Source: JAZKIX01 sp040384645
GTDB taxonomy: Bacteria > Pseudomonadota > Gammaproteobacteria > Burkholderiales > Burkholderiaceae_D
DNA length: 29,956 bases
Assembly: GCA_040384645.1 (NCBI GenBank)
Contig: JAZKIX010000194.1
Coordinates: 1 to 29,956 of the forward strand
Direction of reading: 5' to 3'
Under the pieces are notes generated by a model. The model saw nothing but the letters and a program-made list of their open reading frames with translations. It was not told where the DNA came from and searched no databases. The position numbers and the translations under genes were made by a program. Positions 14,403 through 22,848 of this stretch are shown piece after piece. The first letter of the stretch is position 1; each line of letters opens with the position of its first letter.

Positions 14403-15662
14403 TTACGCCCGCTTGAAATTCCCGGCAATAACGTTGCCACCGGCTGCGATCGTGTCGTAATAGTCTGCTATTTCCTGCATCATCTTGCGCCGTTCGGCTA
14501 AAAACGTGCCTCGGTCGTAGGCTTCGCCCAGCGGATCGCTGGACTTGTGCGCCAGTTGCCGATTGGGTACTTCGTGGCGATACCCAAGCTTTTCTTTGGC
14601 AACGCCCATTGCCAGCGAGCGAAAGCCATGCCCGGTCATTTTGTTCTGATACCCCATTCGCTTTAAGGCCATCAAGATCGCGCCGTTGCTCATGGGCTTT
14701 TCATGGTCACGCTGGCCTTGGAACAAATAACGACCGGTTCCCGTCATGGTGTGCAGTTCCCGCAGTAAGTCCCAGCCTTGCTTGGACAGACAGGTGTGAT
14801 GATCCGTTTTATCTGGCTTGACCTTGCGTTTGCCCATTTTCATGCGCTGCCAAGGAATAACCCAGGTTTCCGTTTCAAAGTCGATCTCACTCCAAGGCGT
14901 TTCCAATAATTCAGACGTGCGGACAAAAACCAACATCATCAAGCGCAGGGCAATACGTGTTGGCTTGAACATGCGGCCATCGTTCTTGTTCATGGCCGCG
15001 AGAAATGCGGGCAGTTCATCCGGCGTGATCGCGGCGAAGTGCCCGCCTGCTATCGGCTTGAGTACATCCTTCAAATCTCGGGCTGGATTACGATTCTCGA
15101 TGCCTTGCTGGTTGGCGTAGCTGAAGACGCGGGCGCAATGCTGTTTGGTCTTGTTCGCCACATCCCCCGCCCCGCGATGTTCGATCTTGCGCAAGGCCGC
15201 AATCATGTGTTGGTGCGTGATGCTACCTATCGGCATCGCTCCGATAACTGGAATGATGTCAAGTTCCAACCGCCGCCAGATATTGGCCGCGGTCGCACTA
15301 CTCCAAGTTGGCAACATATTGGTGTGCCATTCCAGCGCCAGTTTGCCAAAGGTATTGGCGGCGCTGTCCGCTTCAAGCCGGATGGCATCTTGTTTCGCTT
15401 GCACCGGGTCTTTGCCTTCCTCGATGAGCTTACGGGCAACAGTTCGTTTGTCCCGCGCTTCAGATAATGACACTTGCGGGTATTTGCCAAAAGCAGCCGT
15501 GCGCCGGGTGGCCAATATGCGGTAGTCCATGCGCCAATACTTTGCGCCATCCGGATTAGCGAGTAAATACAGGCCCCCACCGTCTGAAAGCTTGTAAGGT
15601 TTGTCTTTTGGCTTTGCGTTTTTCACCTGTATATCGGTGAGCGGGGAGACTAATTTTGGCAT
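14403..15662 (-). CDS. int: P4-type tyrosine integrase
   Basis: Site-specific recombinase that inserts and excises the element at tRNA-Thr. From ATG 15662 it has 419 residues. The N-terminal arm-binding region (LTDIQVKNAKPKDKPYKLSD) and GKYPQVSLSEAR are typical of P4-family integrases. Catalytic residues, numbered from the upstream GTG at 15704 (433 residues), are Arg262 (VRTSELL), His359 and Arg362 (GHGFR), His386 (QLAH) and Tyr396 (EAYDRG), so the active site looks intact. I prefer ATG 15662 because the protein then starts like its relatives; neither start has a good ribosome site. The gene ends 167 bases from the tRNA, the standard arrangement. Confidence 0.93.
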   Translation of the reverse strand: MPKLVSPLTDIQVKNAKPKDKPYKLSDGGGLYLLANPDGAKYWRMDYRILATRRTAAFGKYPQVSLSEARDKRTVARKLIEEGKDPVQAKQDAIRLEADSAANTFGKLALEWHTNMLPTWSSATAANIWRRLELDIIPVIGAMPIGSITHQHMIAALRKIEHRGAGDVANKTKQHCARVFSYANQQGIENRNPARDLKDVLKPIAGGHFAAITPDELPAFLAAMNKNDGRMFKPTRIALRLMMLVFVRTSELLETPWSEIDFETETWVIPWQRMKMGKRKVKPDKTDHHTCLSKQGWDLLRELHTMTGTGRYLFQGQRDHEKPMSNGAILMALKRMGYQNKMTGHGFRSLAMGVAKEKLGYRHEVPNRQLAHKSSDPLGEAYDRGTFLAERRKMMQEIADYYDTIAAGGNVIAGNFKRA

Positions 15663-15664
15663 GG

Positions 15665-15723
15665 TGACGGTATACGATTTTCGCGTTGACGGTATGTCCG
15701 TCACAGATACCGTAAAAAAATTG
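15665..15723. repeat. Right-end arm-type repeats upstream of the integrase
   Basis: TGACGGTAT occurs at 15665-15673 and 15687-15695 (22 bases apart, about two helical turns), with the inverted form ATACCGT at 15707-15713. The reverse complement ATACCGTCA occurs twice near the left end. They lie between the tRNA and the integrase start, so they could be integrase arm sites, excisionase sites, or operators for int. Confidence 0.6.
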
Positions 15724-15757
15724 GGCTGTCAATGAACGTCATGGCACGCTATGGCAC

Positions 15758-15795
15758 AAAAAAACCCGCAGTCTCATAGTGAGAACTGCGGGTTT
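15758..15795 (-). terminator. Terminator downstream of tRNA-Thr
   Basis: On the minus strand AAACCCGCAGT pairs with ACTGCGGGTTT, extended by CTCA/TGAG with one bulged base and a 3-base loop, followed by a run of T. It lies inside the element, so it presumably came with it as the new terminator for the tRNA transcript and would also insulate the integrase. Confidence 0.8.
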
Positions 15796-15828
15796 CGGTA
15801 CTTCTTGGAACGTCTTGAAACGTAAATC

Positions 15829-15904
<76 letters not shown>

Positions 15905-15922
15905 GAAACTTGTAAGCCGCGT

Positions 15923-15928
15923 ATTATA
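15923..15928 (-). promoter_or_regulatory. Predicted -10 of the tRNA-Thr promoter
   Basis: A consensus TATAAT on the minus strand, 18 bases upstream of the tRNA 5' end and directly after the sspB stop. The -35 would lie in the end of sspB and is weak (around CCCTGA). Confidence 0.6.
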
Positions 15929-15930
15929 CG

Positions 15931-16449
15931 TTACTTGATCCGCGTCAGGGTAGGTTTTCCACCTTTTTTTGGTGGCTCAGGGAAATTTTCCGGGGGCTCA
16001 ATCGAACTCGGTGCAGGCGTGCTGGAGCGTGAAGGTACAGCAGTCAGAATTGGACTGGAATGTTCGCTCGTTACGCCGATACCGTCGCTAACGGGTACCA
16101 CACCACCACCATCTGAAGGGTCGTCGGATCCGCGCGACGCGCGCACTTCAAACGACATGCCCTGGCCGTTTTCATTCGCATAAATCGCCAACACATTATC
16201 GACCGGCACAGAAATTTCGCGCGATACACCACCAAAACGGGCATTGAAATGAATCAAGTCATTGTCCATCTTCAGGCCACTGGTGGCGCCGAAACTGATG
16301 TTCAACACGATCTCCCCATTCCTGACAAATTCAAGCGGCACACGTGTGCCGCCATCCACCTTCACCGCCAAATGCGGTGTATAGCCGCTATCGGTACACC
16401 ACTCGTAAATGGCGCGCAACATATAAGGTTTGGTGGAGATTTCAGGCAT
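15931..16449 (-). CDS. sspB: ClpXP protease specificity-enhancing factor SspB
   Basis: Adaptor that delivers ssrA-tagged proteins to ClpXP. The folded domain (about 1-115) shows TKPYMLRAIYEWCTDSGYTPHL, VPLEFVRNGEIVLNIS and HFNARFGGVSREISVPV, all typical. A Pro/Ser/Gly-rich flexible linker follows, then the C-terminal ClpX-docking tail KPTLTRIK. I start at MPEISTKPY (16449, 172 residues) by comparison with the family; the frame is open to 16500. It follows sspA on the same strand, the usual sspAB order. Confidence 0.93.
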   Translation of the reverse strand: MPEISTKPYMLRAIYEWCTDSGYTPHLAVKVDGGTRVPLEFVRNGEIVLNISFGATSGLKMDNDLIHFNARFGGVSREISVPVDNVLAIYANENGQGMSFEVRASRGSDDPSDGGGVVPVSDGIGVTSEHSSPILTAVPSRSSTPAPSSIEPPENFPEPPKKGGKPTLTRIK

Positions 16450-16498
16450 GATTGTGAACCGGGAAAATACAACAACAATGAAAAACTCAACGCGCGCC

Positions 16499-16576
16499 AT
16501 AAGTAAATTTTTTTATTTCCCCTCCGAATTTAAAGGAAATAAAACGGCGCGCGATCAAAAATGCAAATTTACTTAT
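16499..16576. repeat. Nested inverted repeats between sspA and sspB
   Basis: ATAAGTAAATTT at 16499-16510 is a perfect 12-bp inverted repeat of AAATTTACTTAT at 16565-16576, which runs into the sspA stop. Inside it TTTATTTCC (16512-16520) pairs with GGAAATAAA (16535-16543). The whole intergenic segment can fold into one long AT-rich hairpin; it could attenuate sspB, mark a small mobile repeat, or affect mRNA stability. Confidence 0.55.
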
Positions 16577-17187
16577 TAACGCCGCATTACTTTTTCTGAC
16601 GGCGTCAACGCCTCGATATACGCCGGACGCGAGAAAATACGTTCAGCATATTTCATCAATGGTGCAGCGGTCTTGGACAACTCAATGCCGTAATGGTCCA
16701 GACGCCATAGCAAAGGCGCTACCGCAACATCAAGCATCGAAAACTCATCGCCCAGCATGTATTTGTTTTTCAGGAACAGCGGCGCCAAAGTCGTGAGACG
16801 ATCGCGGATCTCGGCACGCGCCTTATCATGCGCCTTGTCGTTGCCACGCACTTTGTCGTTCTCTAAAGTGTGTACATGAATGAACAACTCTTTTTCGAAA
16901 TTGAATAGCATCAACCGTGCACGCGCACGCATCAATGGGTCTGCCGGCATCAATTGCGGATGCGGAAAACGTTCATCGATGTATTCATTGATGATATTGG
17001 ACTCGTACAAAATCAAATCGCGTTCGACCAAAATCGGCACTTGGCCATACGGATTCATGCTTGAGATATCGTCCGGCTTGTTGAACAAGTCAACGTCGCG
17101 CACCTCAAAATCCATGCCCTTCTCGAATAAAACGAGACGGCAACGCTGGGAAAATGGGCAGGTTGTGCCCGAGTAGAGAACCATCAT
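16576..17187 (-). CDS. sspA: Stringent starvation protein A
   Basis: RNA-polymerase-associated, glutathione-S-transferase-fold regulator active in starvation and stress. The 203 residues start MMVLYSGTTCPFSQRCRLVL with the thioredoxin-like domain, including NPYGQVPILV and LYESNIINEYIDERFPHP. The helical GST C-domain follows (PADPLMRARARL, LGDEFSMLDVAVAPLLWRL). It lies between petC and sspB on the same strand, but terminator-like structures on both sides suggest its own transcript. AAGGA lies 9-10 nt before the ATG. Confidence 0.95.
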   Translation of the reverse strand: MMVLYSGTTCPFSQRCRLVLFEKGMDFEVRDVDLFNKPDDISSMNPYGQVPILVERDLILYESNIINEYIDERFPHPQLMPADPLMRARARLMLFNFEKELFIHVHTLENDKVRGNDKAHDKARAEIRDRLTTLAPLFLKNKYMLGDEFSMLDVAVAPLLWRLDHYGIELSKTAAPLMKYAERIFSRPAYIEALTPSEKVMRR

Positions 17188-17207
17188 TTTTATAGTTCCT
17201 TAGAAAC

Positions 17208-17246
17208 AAAAAGGTGAGACGCTTGTTGAACCGCGCGACTCACCTT
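17208..17246 (-). terminator. Terminator of the petABC operon
   Basis: On the minus strand AAGGTGAG pairs with CTCACCTT across a 20-base loop with some internal pairing, followed by T residues. It lies 35 bases after the petC stop and before sspA. Confidence 0.75.
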
Positions 17247-17280
17247 GAGATGAATGTCCACACATGGCGGACACGAAACT

Positions 17281-18045
17281 TTATTTCACTTCTTTCCAGT
17301 ACGACGCGTTCAAACGCCATGCCAGGAAGGACAGCAAAGATAAAAATAGCACAACCCAGGCGCCCAATTTTTTGCGCTGATCTTGTGCAGGCTCGGCCAT
17401 CCAGACCAAATAAGCAACCAGATCAGAGACGGCCGTGTCATATTCGGTGCTGGACAATTTTCCCGGCTTTACTTGCTCAAAACCGACAAATTTGTGCATC
17501 ATTTTGCCTTTTTCATGTGGATTTGCGACGTCGGCAAATTTTGCCTCACGCACGCCTTGCAACTCCCACAACGCATGCGGCATGCCGACATTTGGAAATA
17601 ACATATTATTCCAGCCGGTTGGGCGGCTTTCGTCTTTGTAATAGGTGCGCAGGTAGGTGTAAATCCAGTCTGCCCCACTGCCCGCACCAGATGCTTTGGC
17701 ACGCGCAATTACTGACAAATCCGGTGGCACCATACCGAACCATTGCATGGCGTCTTTTGTCGTGAGCGAAGTTTTCATCAGATCGCCCACTTTGTCGCCG
17801 GTAAAAAGCAGATTGTTTTTAATCTGATCTTCACTCAAGCCAATATCTTTCAAGCGGTTGTATCGCATCGAAACAGCGGAATGGCAATTCAAGCAGTAAT
17901 TGACAAATAGCTTGGCACCATTCTGTAATGCAGCCATATCTGTACTACGATCCGGCGCTGCATCAAGTGGATAAGTGCCTTCGTTTGCCATAACCAAGGC
18001 CGGGACAAGCGCCAGTGCGGCGAGCAATTTCTTAAAACAATTCAT
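17281..18045 (-). CDS. petC: Ubiquinol-cytochrome c reductase, cytochrome c1
   Basis: Membrane-anchored c-type heme subunit that passes electrons from the Rieske protein to soluble cytochrome c. From ATG 18045 it has 254 residues: a signal peptide (MNCFKKLLAALALVPALVMA), heme site Cys51-Leu-Asn-Cys54-His55, the axial-Met region LFPNVGMPHALW, and a C-terminal anchor LGAWVVLFLSLLSFLAW. I choose 18045 because AAGGA lies 8 nt upstream and the signal peptide then starts normally; ATG 18066 is possible. Third gene of petABC. Confidence 0.95.
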   Translation of the reverse strand: MNCFKKLLAALALVPALVMANEGTYPLDAAPDRSTDMAALQNGAKLFVNYCLNCHSAVSMRYNRLKDIGLSEDQIKNNLLFTGDKVGDLMKTSLTTKDAMQWFGMVPPDLSVIARAKASGAGSGADWIYTYLRTYYKDESRPTGWNNMLFPNVGMPHALWELQGVREAKFADVANPHEKGKMMHKFVGFEQVKPGKLSSTEYDTAVSDLVAYLVWMAEPAQDQRKKLGAWVVLFLSLLSFLAWRLNASYWKEVK

Positions 18046-18077
18046 GTTGTAGATCCTTTTGCGCATAGCGTTGTCAA

Positions 18078-19487
18078 TTAGTGCGGATGAAACGTGACAC
18101 GTTTCGGCACAACCTTGAATTTACCCATCGCGCTCCACCAAGGCATCAACAGAAAGAAACCAAAATAGATGAATGTGCACACTTGCGATACGCGCTCACC
18201 GATTGGAGATGGTGCTTGTACCCCTAAATATCCTAAAGTCACAAACGCAATACCGAACACGATGAAAACATATTTGTGCCAGTCAGGACGATAGCGAATT
18301 GATTTGGCAGGTGATACATCGAGCCAAGGCAATGCGCCCATGATCATGACGGACGATCCAAATAACACAACACCCCAAAACTTGGCATCAAGCGCACCCG
18401 GCAACATGCCGATGATTGTGATCAGCGCGAGAACGGCAATCGCTATTTTTAACATGCTGTGTAACTTGGTTTTCAAGAATATCAAGCCGACATAAGCTGC
18501 GATACCTACCATCAGAGCATACAAAAACTCAGATGTGGTGGCGCGTAAAATTGAATAAAAGGGTGTGAAATACCAAGTCGGTGCAATATGTGACGGTGTT
18601 TTCAACGAATCAGCGGGAACGAAATTGTTATATTCCAAAAAGTAACCGCCCATTTCCGGCGCGAAAAATACCACCGTACTAAAGATAACCAGAAACACCG
18701 TCACGCCGAAAATATCATGCACTGAATAATAAGGATGCGATGGAATCGAATCAACCGGATGTCCGTCCGCACCAAGATTATCTTTAACTTCGATGCCGTC
18801 TGGATTGTTTGAGCCCACTTCATGCAAGGCAATCAGATGCGCCGCGACCAAGCCAAGCAATACCAGCGGAATGGCGATGACGTGGAAAGCAAAGAAACGA
18901 TTCAAAGTGGCATCGGAAACCACATAGTCACCGCGAATCCAGAGCGACAAATCGGGACCAATAAAAGGAATCGCACCGAACAAATTTACAATAACCTGCG
19001 CGCCCCAATACGACATTTGGCCCCAAGGCAAAAGGTATCCAAAAAAAGCCTCTGCCATCAAACACAAAAAAATCGCAAAACCAAACAACCAGATCAATTC
19101 ACGCGGTTTACGATACGAGCCGTAAAGCAAGGCACGCGTCATGTGCAGATAAACAATGATAAAAAATGCTGAAGCCCCAGTAGAGTGCATGTAGCGTACC
19201 AACCAACCCCACGGCACTTCACGCATGATGTATTCGACCGAACCGAATGCCAGCGCAGCGTCAGGCTTGTAGTGCATAGTCAAGAAAATACCAGTGACGA
19301 TTTGCAATACCAGCACCAGCATCGCCAATGAACCAAAGATGTACCAGAAATTGAAATTTTTGGGTGCGTAATATTTACCCCATTGATCGTCCCACAGCTT
19401 CGAGAGGGGGAAGCGAGAATCGACCCAATTAAGCGCTTTGTCAGCAAGCGGCGCGTTGGCCGGAAGCTTTTTTTCTTGAAACGCCAT
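18078..19487 (-). CDS. petB: Ubiquinol-cytochrome c reductase, cytochrome b
   Basis: Integral membrane subunit with both b hemes and the two quinone sites. The 469 residues have the expected long helices; heme-ligand His lie in HSTGASAFFIIVYLHMTR and FHVIAIPLVLLGLVAAHLIALHE. The Qo-site motif reads PTWY (IAPTWYFTPFYSILR), where mitochondrial-type proteins have PEWY; I believe betaproteobacterial enzymes commonly vary here. The ATG lies two bases after the petA stop, so the genes are one operon. Confidence 0.97.
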   Translation of the reverse strand: MAFQEKKLPANAPLADKALNWVDSRFPLSKLWDDQWGKYYAPKNFNFWYIFGSLAMLVLVLQIVTGIFLTMHYKPDAALAFGSVEYIMREVPWGWLVRYMHSTGASAFFIIVYLHMTRALLYGSYRKPRELIWLFGFAIFLCLMAEAFFGYLLPWGQMSYWGAQVIVNLFGAIPFIGPDLSLWIRGDYVVSDATLNRFFAFHVIAIPLVLLGLVAAHLIALHEVGSNNPDGIEVKDNLGADGHPVDSIPSHPYYSVHDIFGVTVFLVIFSTVVFFAPEMGGYFLEYNNFVPADSLKTPSHIAPTWYFTPFYSILRATTSEFLYALMVGIAAYVGLIFLKTKLHSMLKIAIAVLALITIIGMLPGALDAKFWGVVLFGSSVMIMGALPWLDVSPAKSIRYRPDWHKYVFIVFGIAFVTLGYLGVQAPSPIGERVSQVCTFIYFGFFLLMPWWSAMGKFKVVPKRVTFHPH

Positions 19488-19489
19488 GA

Positions 19490-20104
19490 TTACGCCTCGC
19501 CTTCTTCATCTTTACCGATGATAATTTTGCTATCCGTCAAATACATATGAGGCGGAACGTCCAGATTTTGGGGGGCAGGCTTGTTCTTGAATACACGGCC
19601 GGCCAGATCGAAAGTAGACCCGTGACATGGACACAGAAATCCGCCTTGCCAATCATCCGGCAACGAAGGCTGGGCACCGGGCTGAAATTTGGTACTTGGC
19701 GAGCAACCTAAATGAGAGCAGATCCCGACCGCAATCAGTATCGCCGAATGCTCTTTGCGTGAACGCGTTTGCTTATCACAATACTTAGGTAAAGGCATGG
19801 TGTAGGGGTTTTCGGATTGGGGATCGGCAACCTGGGTTTCGGCTTTAGCCAAGCTTGCCATCATTTCCGGCGTACGCTTGAAAATCCATACTGGCTTACC
19901 GCGCCACTCCACCGTGGTCATCTCGCCCGGCGCCAAACCTGCAATATCCACTTCAACCGGCGCGCCAGCAGCTTTGGCTCGCTCAGATGGCTGAAAAGTA
20001 CTTACCAAGGCCCCAGTTGTAGCCAAACCAGCCACACCACCTGCCGCGCATGTAGCAACGAGCAAGCCGCGCCGGCCGGAATCGACCTGCTTTTCGATAC
20101 TCAT
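19490..20104 (-). CDS. petA: Ubiquinol-cytochrome c reductase, Rieske iron-sulfur subunit
   Basis: Carries the [2Fe-2S] cluster that takes the first electron from ubiquinol. The 204 residues start with a Tat-type signal anchor (SGRRGLLVATCAAGGVAG). The cluster boxes are Cys129-Ser-His131-Leu-Gly-Cys134 and Cys158-Pro-Cys160-His161-Gly-Ser. Export needs the Tat translocase, whose genes lie in the same window at 23680-25247. First gene of petABC; GGGG lies 5 nt before the ATG. Confidence 0.97.
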   Translation of the reverse strand: MSIEKQVDSGRRGLLVATCAAGGVAGLATTGALVSTFQPSERAKAAGAPVEVDIAGLAPGEMTTVEWRGKPVWIFKRTPEMMASLAKAETQVADPQSENPYTMPLPKYCDKQTRSRKEHSAILIAVGICSHLGCSPSTKFQPGAQPSLPDDWQGGFLCPCHGSTFDLAGRVFKNKPAPQNLDVPPHMYLTDSKIIIGKDEEGEA

Positions 20105-20433
20105 ACCAACCCCAATCAGTCAAATGCGAAATTTTCACGAAGCAATTCACTCTGCTTCTAACAACCTTAAATTATAACGGAGGCTGGGTGCGATTTGAAG
20201 AAAAAGATACCGGCAGGCGGCCGTTTGCTGCAAACCGGCACTTAACTACGTGCTAACGGGGCTTAAACAGGCGACGCCGGGCATTTTCCGCGCTTGCCGC
20301 CACTTAGCAAAACGCTATCAAATGGTCAACTGAATCGAGTTTTCGCTGCAAAAAAAATGTAATACTTGCCGCATTTTTTATATTTGCCCAGAGTAGAATC
20401 AATGTCCCGCTAATCACAAGATAAGGTTGCGTT
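20105..20433. other. Divergent promoter region between petA and mscL
   Basis: No gene in 329 bases. It contains a TATAAT on the minus strand (20176-20171) suited to petABC. The AT-rich stretch 20345-20395 before mscL probably contains that gene's promoter, though I could not fix its hexamers. Confidence 0.5.
20171..20176 (-). promoter_or_regulatory. Predicted -10 of the petABC promoter
   Basis: Consensus TATAAT on the minus strand, about 67 bases before the petA start. The -35 match is poor, so an activator may be involved. Confidence 0.45.
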
Positions 20434-20853
20434 ATGGCAATGATTCAAGAATTCAAGAGCTTTGCAATTAAGGGAAATGTGATCGATCTGGCAGTCGGTG
20501 TAATTATCGGAGCGGCTTTTGGCAAGATTGTCGACTCTGTGGTGCAAGATATCATTATGCCCATCGTAAGCCGGCTTTTCGGCGGCTTTGATTTTTCAAA
20601 TTACTATATTGCGCTTAACGGCCAAGCCTCCAGTCTCAGTCTGGTGGAAGCGAAGAAAGCAGGTGCGGTACTCGCCTACGGTAATTTCGTGACGATCTCG
20701 GTCAATTTTCTGATTCTGGCTTTTATCATTTTCTTGATGGTTCGCGTTGTCAACAAGGCGCGCAAGACCGAAGAAAGCACTCCATCAATGCCGGTAGCAC
20801 CACCCGAAGACATACTGCTCTTGCGTGAAATCAGGGACGCCTTGCGTAAATAG
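20434..20853 (+). CDS. mscL: Large-conductance mechanosensitive channel MscL
   Basis: Inner-membrane pentameric channel that releases solutes on osmotic downshock. The 139 residues match the family end to end: amphipathic start MIQEFKSFAIKGNVIDLAVG, first membrane helix VGVIIGAAFGKIVDSVV, a periplasmic loop with DFSNYY, second helix FVTISVNFLILAFIIFLMV, and the C-terminal helix PEDILLLREIRDALR. AAGG lies 6 nt before the ATG. It is convergent with the Nif3-like gene; only 10 bases separate the stops and no terminator is obvious. Confidence 0.97.
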   Translation: MAMIQEFKSFAIKGNVIDLAVGVIIGAAFGKIVDSVVQDIIMPIVSRLFGGFDFSNYYIALNGQASSLSLVEAKKAGAVLAYGNFVTISVNFLILAFIIFLMVRVVNKARKTEESTPSMPVAPPEDILLLREIRDALRK

Positions 20854-20863
20854 AACAAGAAAA

Positions 20864-21631
20864 TTACACCGGGTTCGCAATATCGATAAATTGGTGTGCG
20901 ATCCCGAAGCGCTCAGATAGCTGCCTGCCGACCGCTTGCACACCATAACGCTCAGTAGCATGGTGCCCGCAGGCCAGGTAAGCAACGTTGCTTTCTCTCG
21001 CCAAGTGGACAGTGGGTTCAGAAATTTCACCGCTTAAATAGGTGGTGGCACCGGCCCTGATCGCATCGCCCAACATATTTTGCGCAGCGCCAGTACACCA
21101 GCCAACGCGTCCGATGGCTTGCTCGGGATCGCCGATCAATAAAGGTTGCCTCGCCAGAACCAATTCGACCCTATGTGCAAGATCGCCGACGGTTTTTATT
21201 TCTTCACCTGAAACGCTCCCGACCCAGCCCAGATCATGCTCACCGAAGCGTGCATCCGCAGTCAATCCCAATTGCAGAGCTAACTGTGCGTTATTACCCA
21301 ATTCAGGGTGCACGTCTAACGGCAAATGGTAAGCAAATAAATTAATATCCTGACTTAACAGCAATTTCAGGCGCCGATGTTTCATGCCAATCACCCGCGC
21401 ATCCTCGCCTCGCCAAAAATAACCGTGATGCACCAGAATTGCATCCGCCTTAAGGTCAAGCGCCGCTTCTATTAGCGCGAGGCTTGCGGTAACTCCCGTG
21501 ACCAGCAGTTTAATATGTGGCTTTCCTTCCACTTGCAGGCCGTTTGGGCAATAATCGGAAATGCGACAAATATCCAGCAATTGCGCTAGATATTTCGCAA
21601 GATCGTCCCTAAATACAGTTTTCCCAACCAT
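20864..21631 (-). CDS. Nif3-like dinuclear metal center protein
   Basis: A 255-residue member of the Nif3/YbgI family, ring-forming proteins with a two-metal site; the biological role is unsettled, with GTP cyclohydrolase I type 2 a common but doubtful name. Seen: DYCPNGLQVEG, VTGVTASLALIEAALDLKADAILVHHGYFW with the metal His pair, NLFAYHLPLDVHPELGNNAQLA, and a C-terminal YLACGHHATERYGVQAVG. I start at ATG 21631 (GGGG 8-9 nt upstream). It is divergent from the protease gene with only 14 bases between the two start codons. Confidence 0.92.
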   Translation of the reverse strand: MVGKTVFRDDLAKYLAQLLDICRISDYCPNGLQVEGKPHIKLLVTGVTASLALIEAALDLKADAILVHHGYFWRGEDARVIGMKHRRLKLLLSQDINLFAYHLPLDVHPELGNNAQLALQLGLTADARFGEHDLGWVGSVSGEEIKTVGDLAHRVELVLARQPLLIGDPEQAIGRVGWCTGAAQNMLGDAIRAGATTYLSGEISEPTVHLARESNVAYLACGHHATERYGVQAVGRQLSERFGIAHQFIDIANPV

Positions 21632-21645
21632 TACTGACACCCCCT

Positions 21646-22824
21646 ATGCGACGCCTTTGGCTATTGTTTGCTCAAACCATCACGGTTGGTTTGGCTATCT
21701 GGTTCATTGTAACGACCTTAAAGCCTGAATGGGCCGCAGGCACATTGGGCCGGATGCGCGGTGGCGTCCATTTTTCCACTGCGGCATCGGTGCTGGAAGC
21801 GCCCATCATTAGCGGGCCGGCACAGGGCTCTTATCGCGAAGCTGCGAAGCGGGCGATGCCTTCGGTGGTAAATATTTTCACTACCAAAGAATCCAAGCAA
21901 GCAAGGAACCCCTTATTTGACGATCCCTTATTCAGGAAGTTTTTTGGCGATCAACTCGGCGAAGAAGAAAAGCAAGCCAGTCTTGGCTCCGGCGTCGTCG
22001 TAAGCACCGAAGGCTTCATCCTCACCAATAACCATGTAGTCGAAGCCGCAGATGAAATTGAAGTAGCGTTGGCCGATGGCCGCAAAGCTGCCGCTAAGGT
22101 GGTTGGCACCGATCCCGAAACAGATCTGGCCGTCATCAAAATTGACTTAAAAAATCTGCCTGCAATCATTCTGGGGCATCCCGACCAAGCACAAGTAGGC
22201 GATGTGGTGTTGGCGATTGGCAATCCCTTCGGTGTCGGTCAAACCGTGACGATGGGCATAGTCTCAGCATTGGGTCGCAATCACCTCGGGATCAATACTT
22301 TTGAAAACTTCATCCAGACGGATGCTGCCATCAATCCTGGTAATTCGGGCGGTGCGCTGATCGATACCAATGGCAATTTGCTCGGCATCAATAGTGCCAT
22401 TTATTCGCGCAGTGGCGGCTCACTCGGTATTGGTTTCGCCATCCCGGTTTCCACGGCGAAAATGGTGATGGACTCCATCATCGGCAACGGTCACGTGGTG
22501 CGCGGCTGGATCGGTGTCGAACCACAAGATATCACGCCGGAATTGGCGGAAAGTTTTGGCTTGAGTAAAAAAACCGGCGCGATTATCGCCGGTGTCTTGA
22601 AAAATGGCCCTGCCGATAAAGCCGGCATCAAACCTGGCGATATTTTGATCGCCATCGAAGGCAAACCAGTGTCGGACACTACCGAAATGCTGAACCTGAT
22701 TGCGCAGCTTGTGCCAGGCAACAAAGCCAAGATGACAGTGATGCGCAAAGGTGAAGAAGCAACATTGAACGTAATACCTGGTAAGCGTCCCGCCATCAAG
22801 CGCGTTGAAGAAGAATTGCGCTAG
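21646..22824 (+). CDS. DegS/HtrA-type serine endoprotease with one PDZ domain
   Basis: Envelope quality-control protease anchored in the inner membrane and facing the periplasm. The 392 residues comprise one N-terminal membrane helix (about 4-24), a trypsin-like domain with His130 (LTNNHVV), Asp160 (TDLAVI) and Ser234 (NPGNSGGAL), and a single PDZ domain (about 285-375). One PDZ plus a membrane anchor is the DegS layout; DegP/MucD have two PDZ domains. No Shine-Dalgarno is evident at ATG 21646, but the start fits relatives. Its promoter must lie largely inside the divergent Nif3-like gene. Confidence 0.93.
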   Translation: MRRLWLLFAQTITVGLAIWFIVTTLKPEWAAGTLGRMRGGVHFSTAASVLEAPIISGPAQGSYREAAKRAMPSVVNIFTTKESKQARNPLFDDPLFRKFFGDQLGEEEKQASLGSGVVVSTEGFILTNNHVVEAADEIEVALADGRKAAAKVVGTDPETDLAVIKIDLKNLPAIILGHPDQAQVGDVVLAIGNPFGVGQTVTMGIVSALGRNHLGINTFENFIQTDAAINPGNSGGALIDTNGNLLGINSAIYSRSGGSLGIGFAIPVSTAKMVMDSIIGNGHVVRGWIGVEPQDITPELAESFGLSKKTGAIIAGVLKNGPADKAGIKPGDILIAIEGKPVSDTTEMLNLIAQLVPGNKAKMTVMRKGEEATLNVIPGKRPAIKRVEEELR

Positions 22825-22848
22825 CCCCTTTCACTTTCCTTCGACACT

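Noticed and set aside
18561..18600. Possible loss of function in cytochrome b because the PEWY motif reads PTWY.
   Set aside because: The rest of the protein is intact and I believe such variation is normal in betaproteobacterial bc1 complexes, so it is not evidence of damage.
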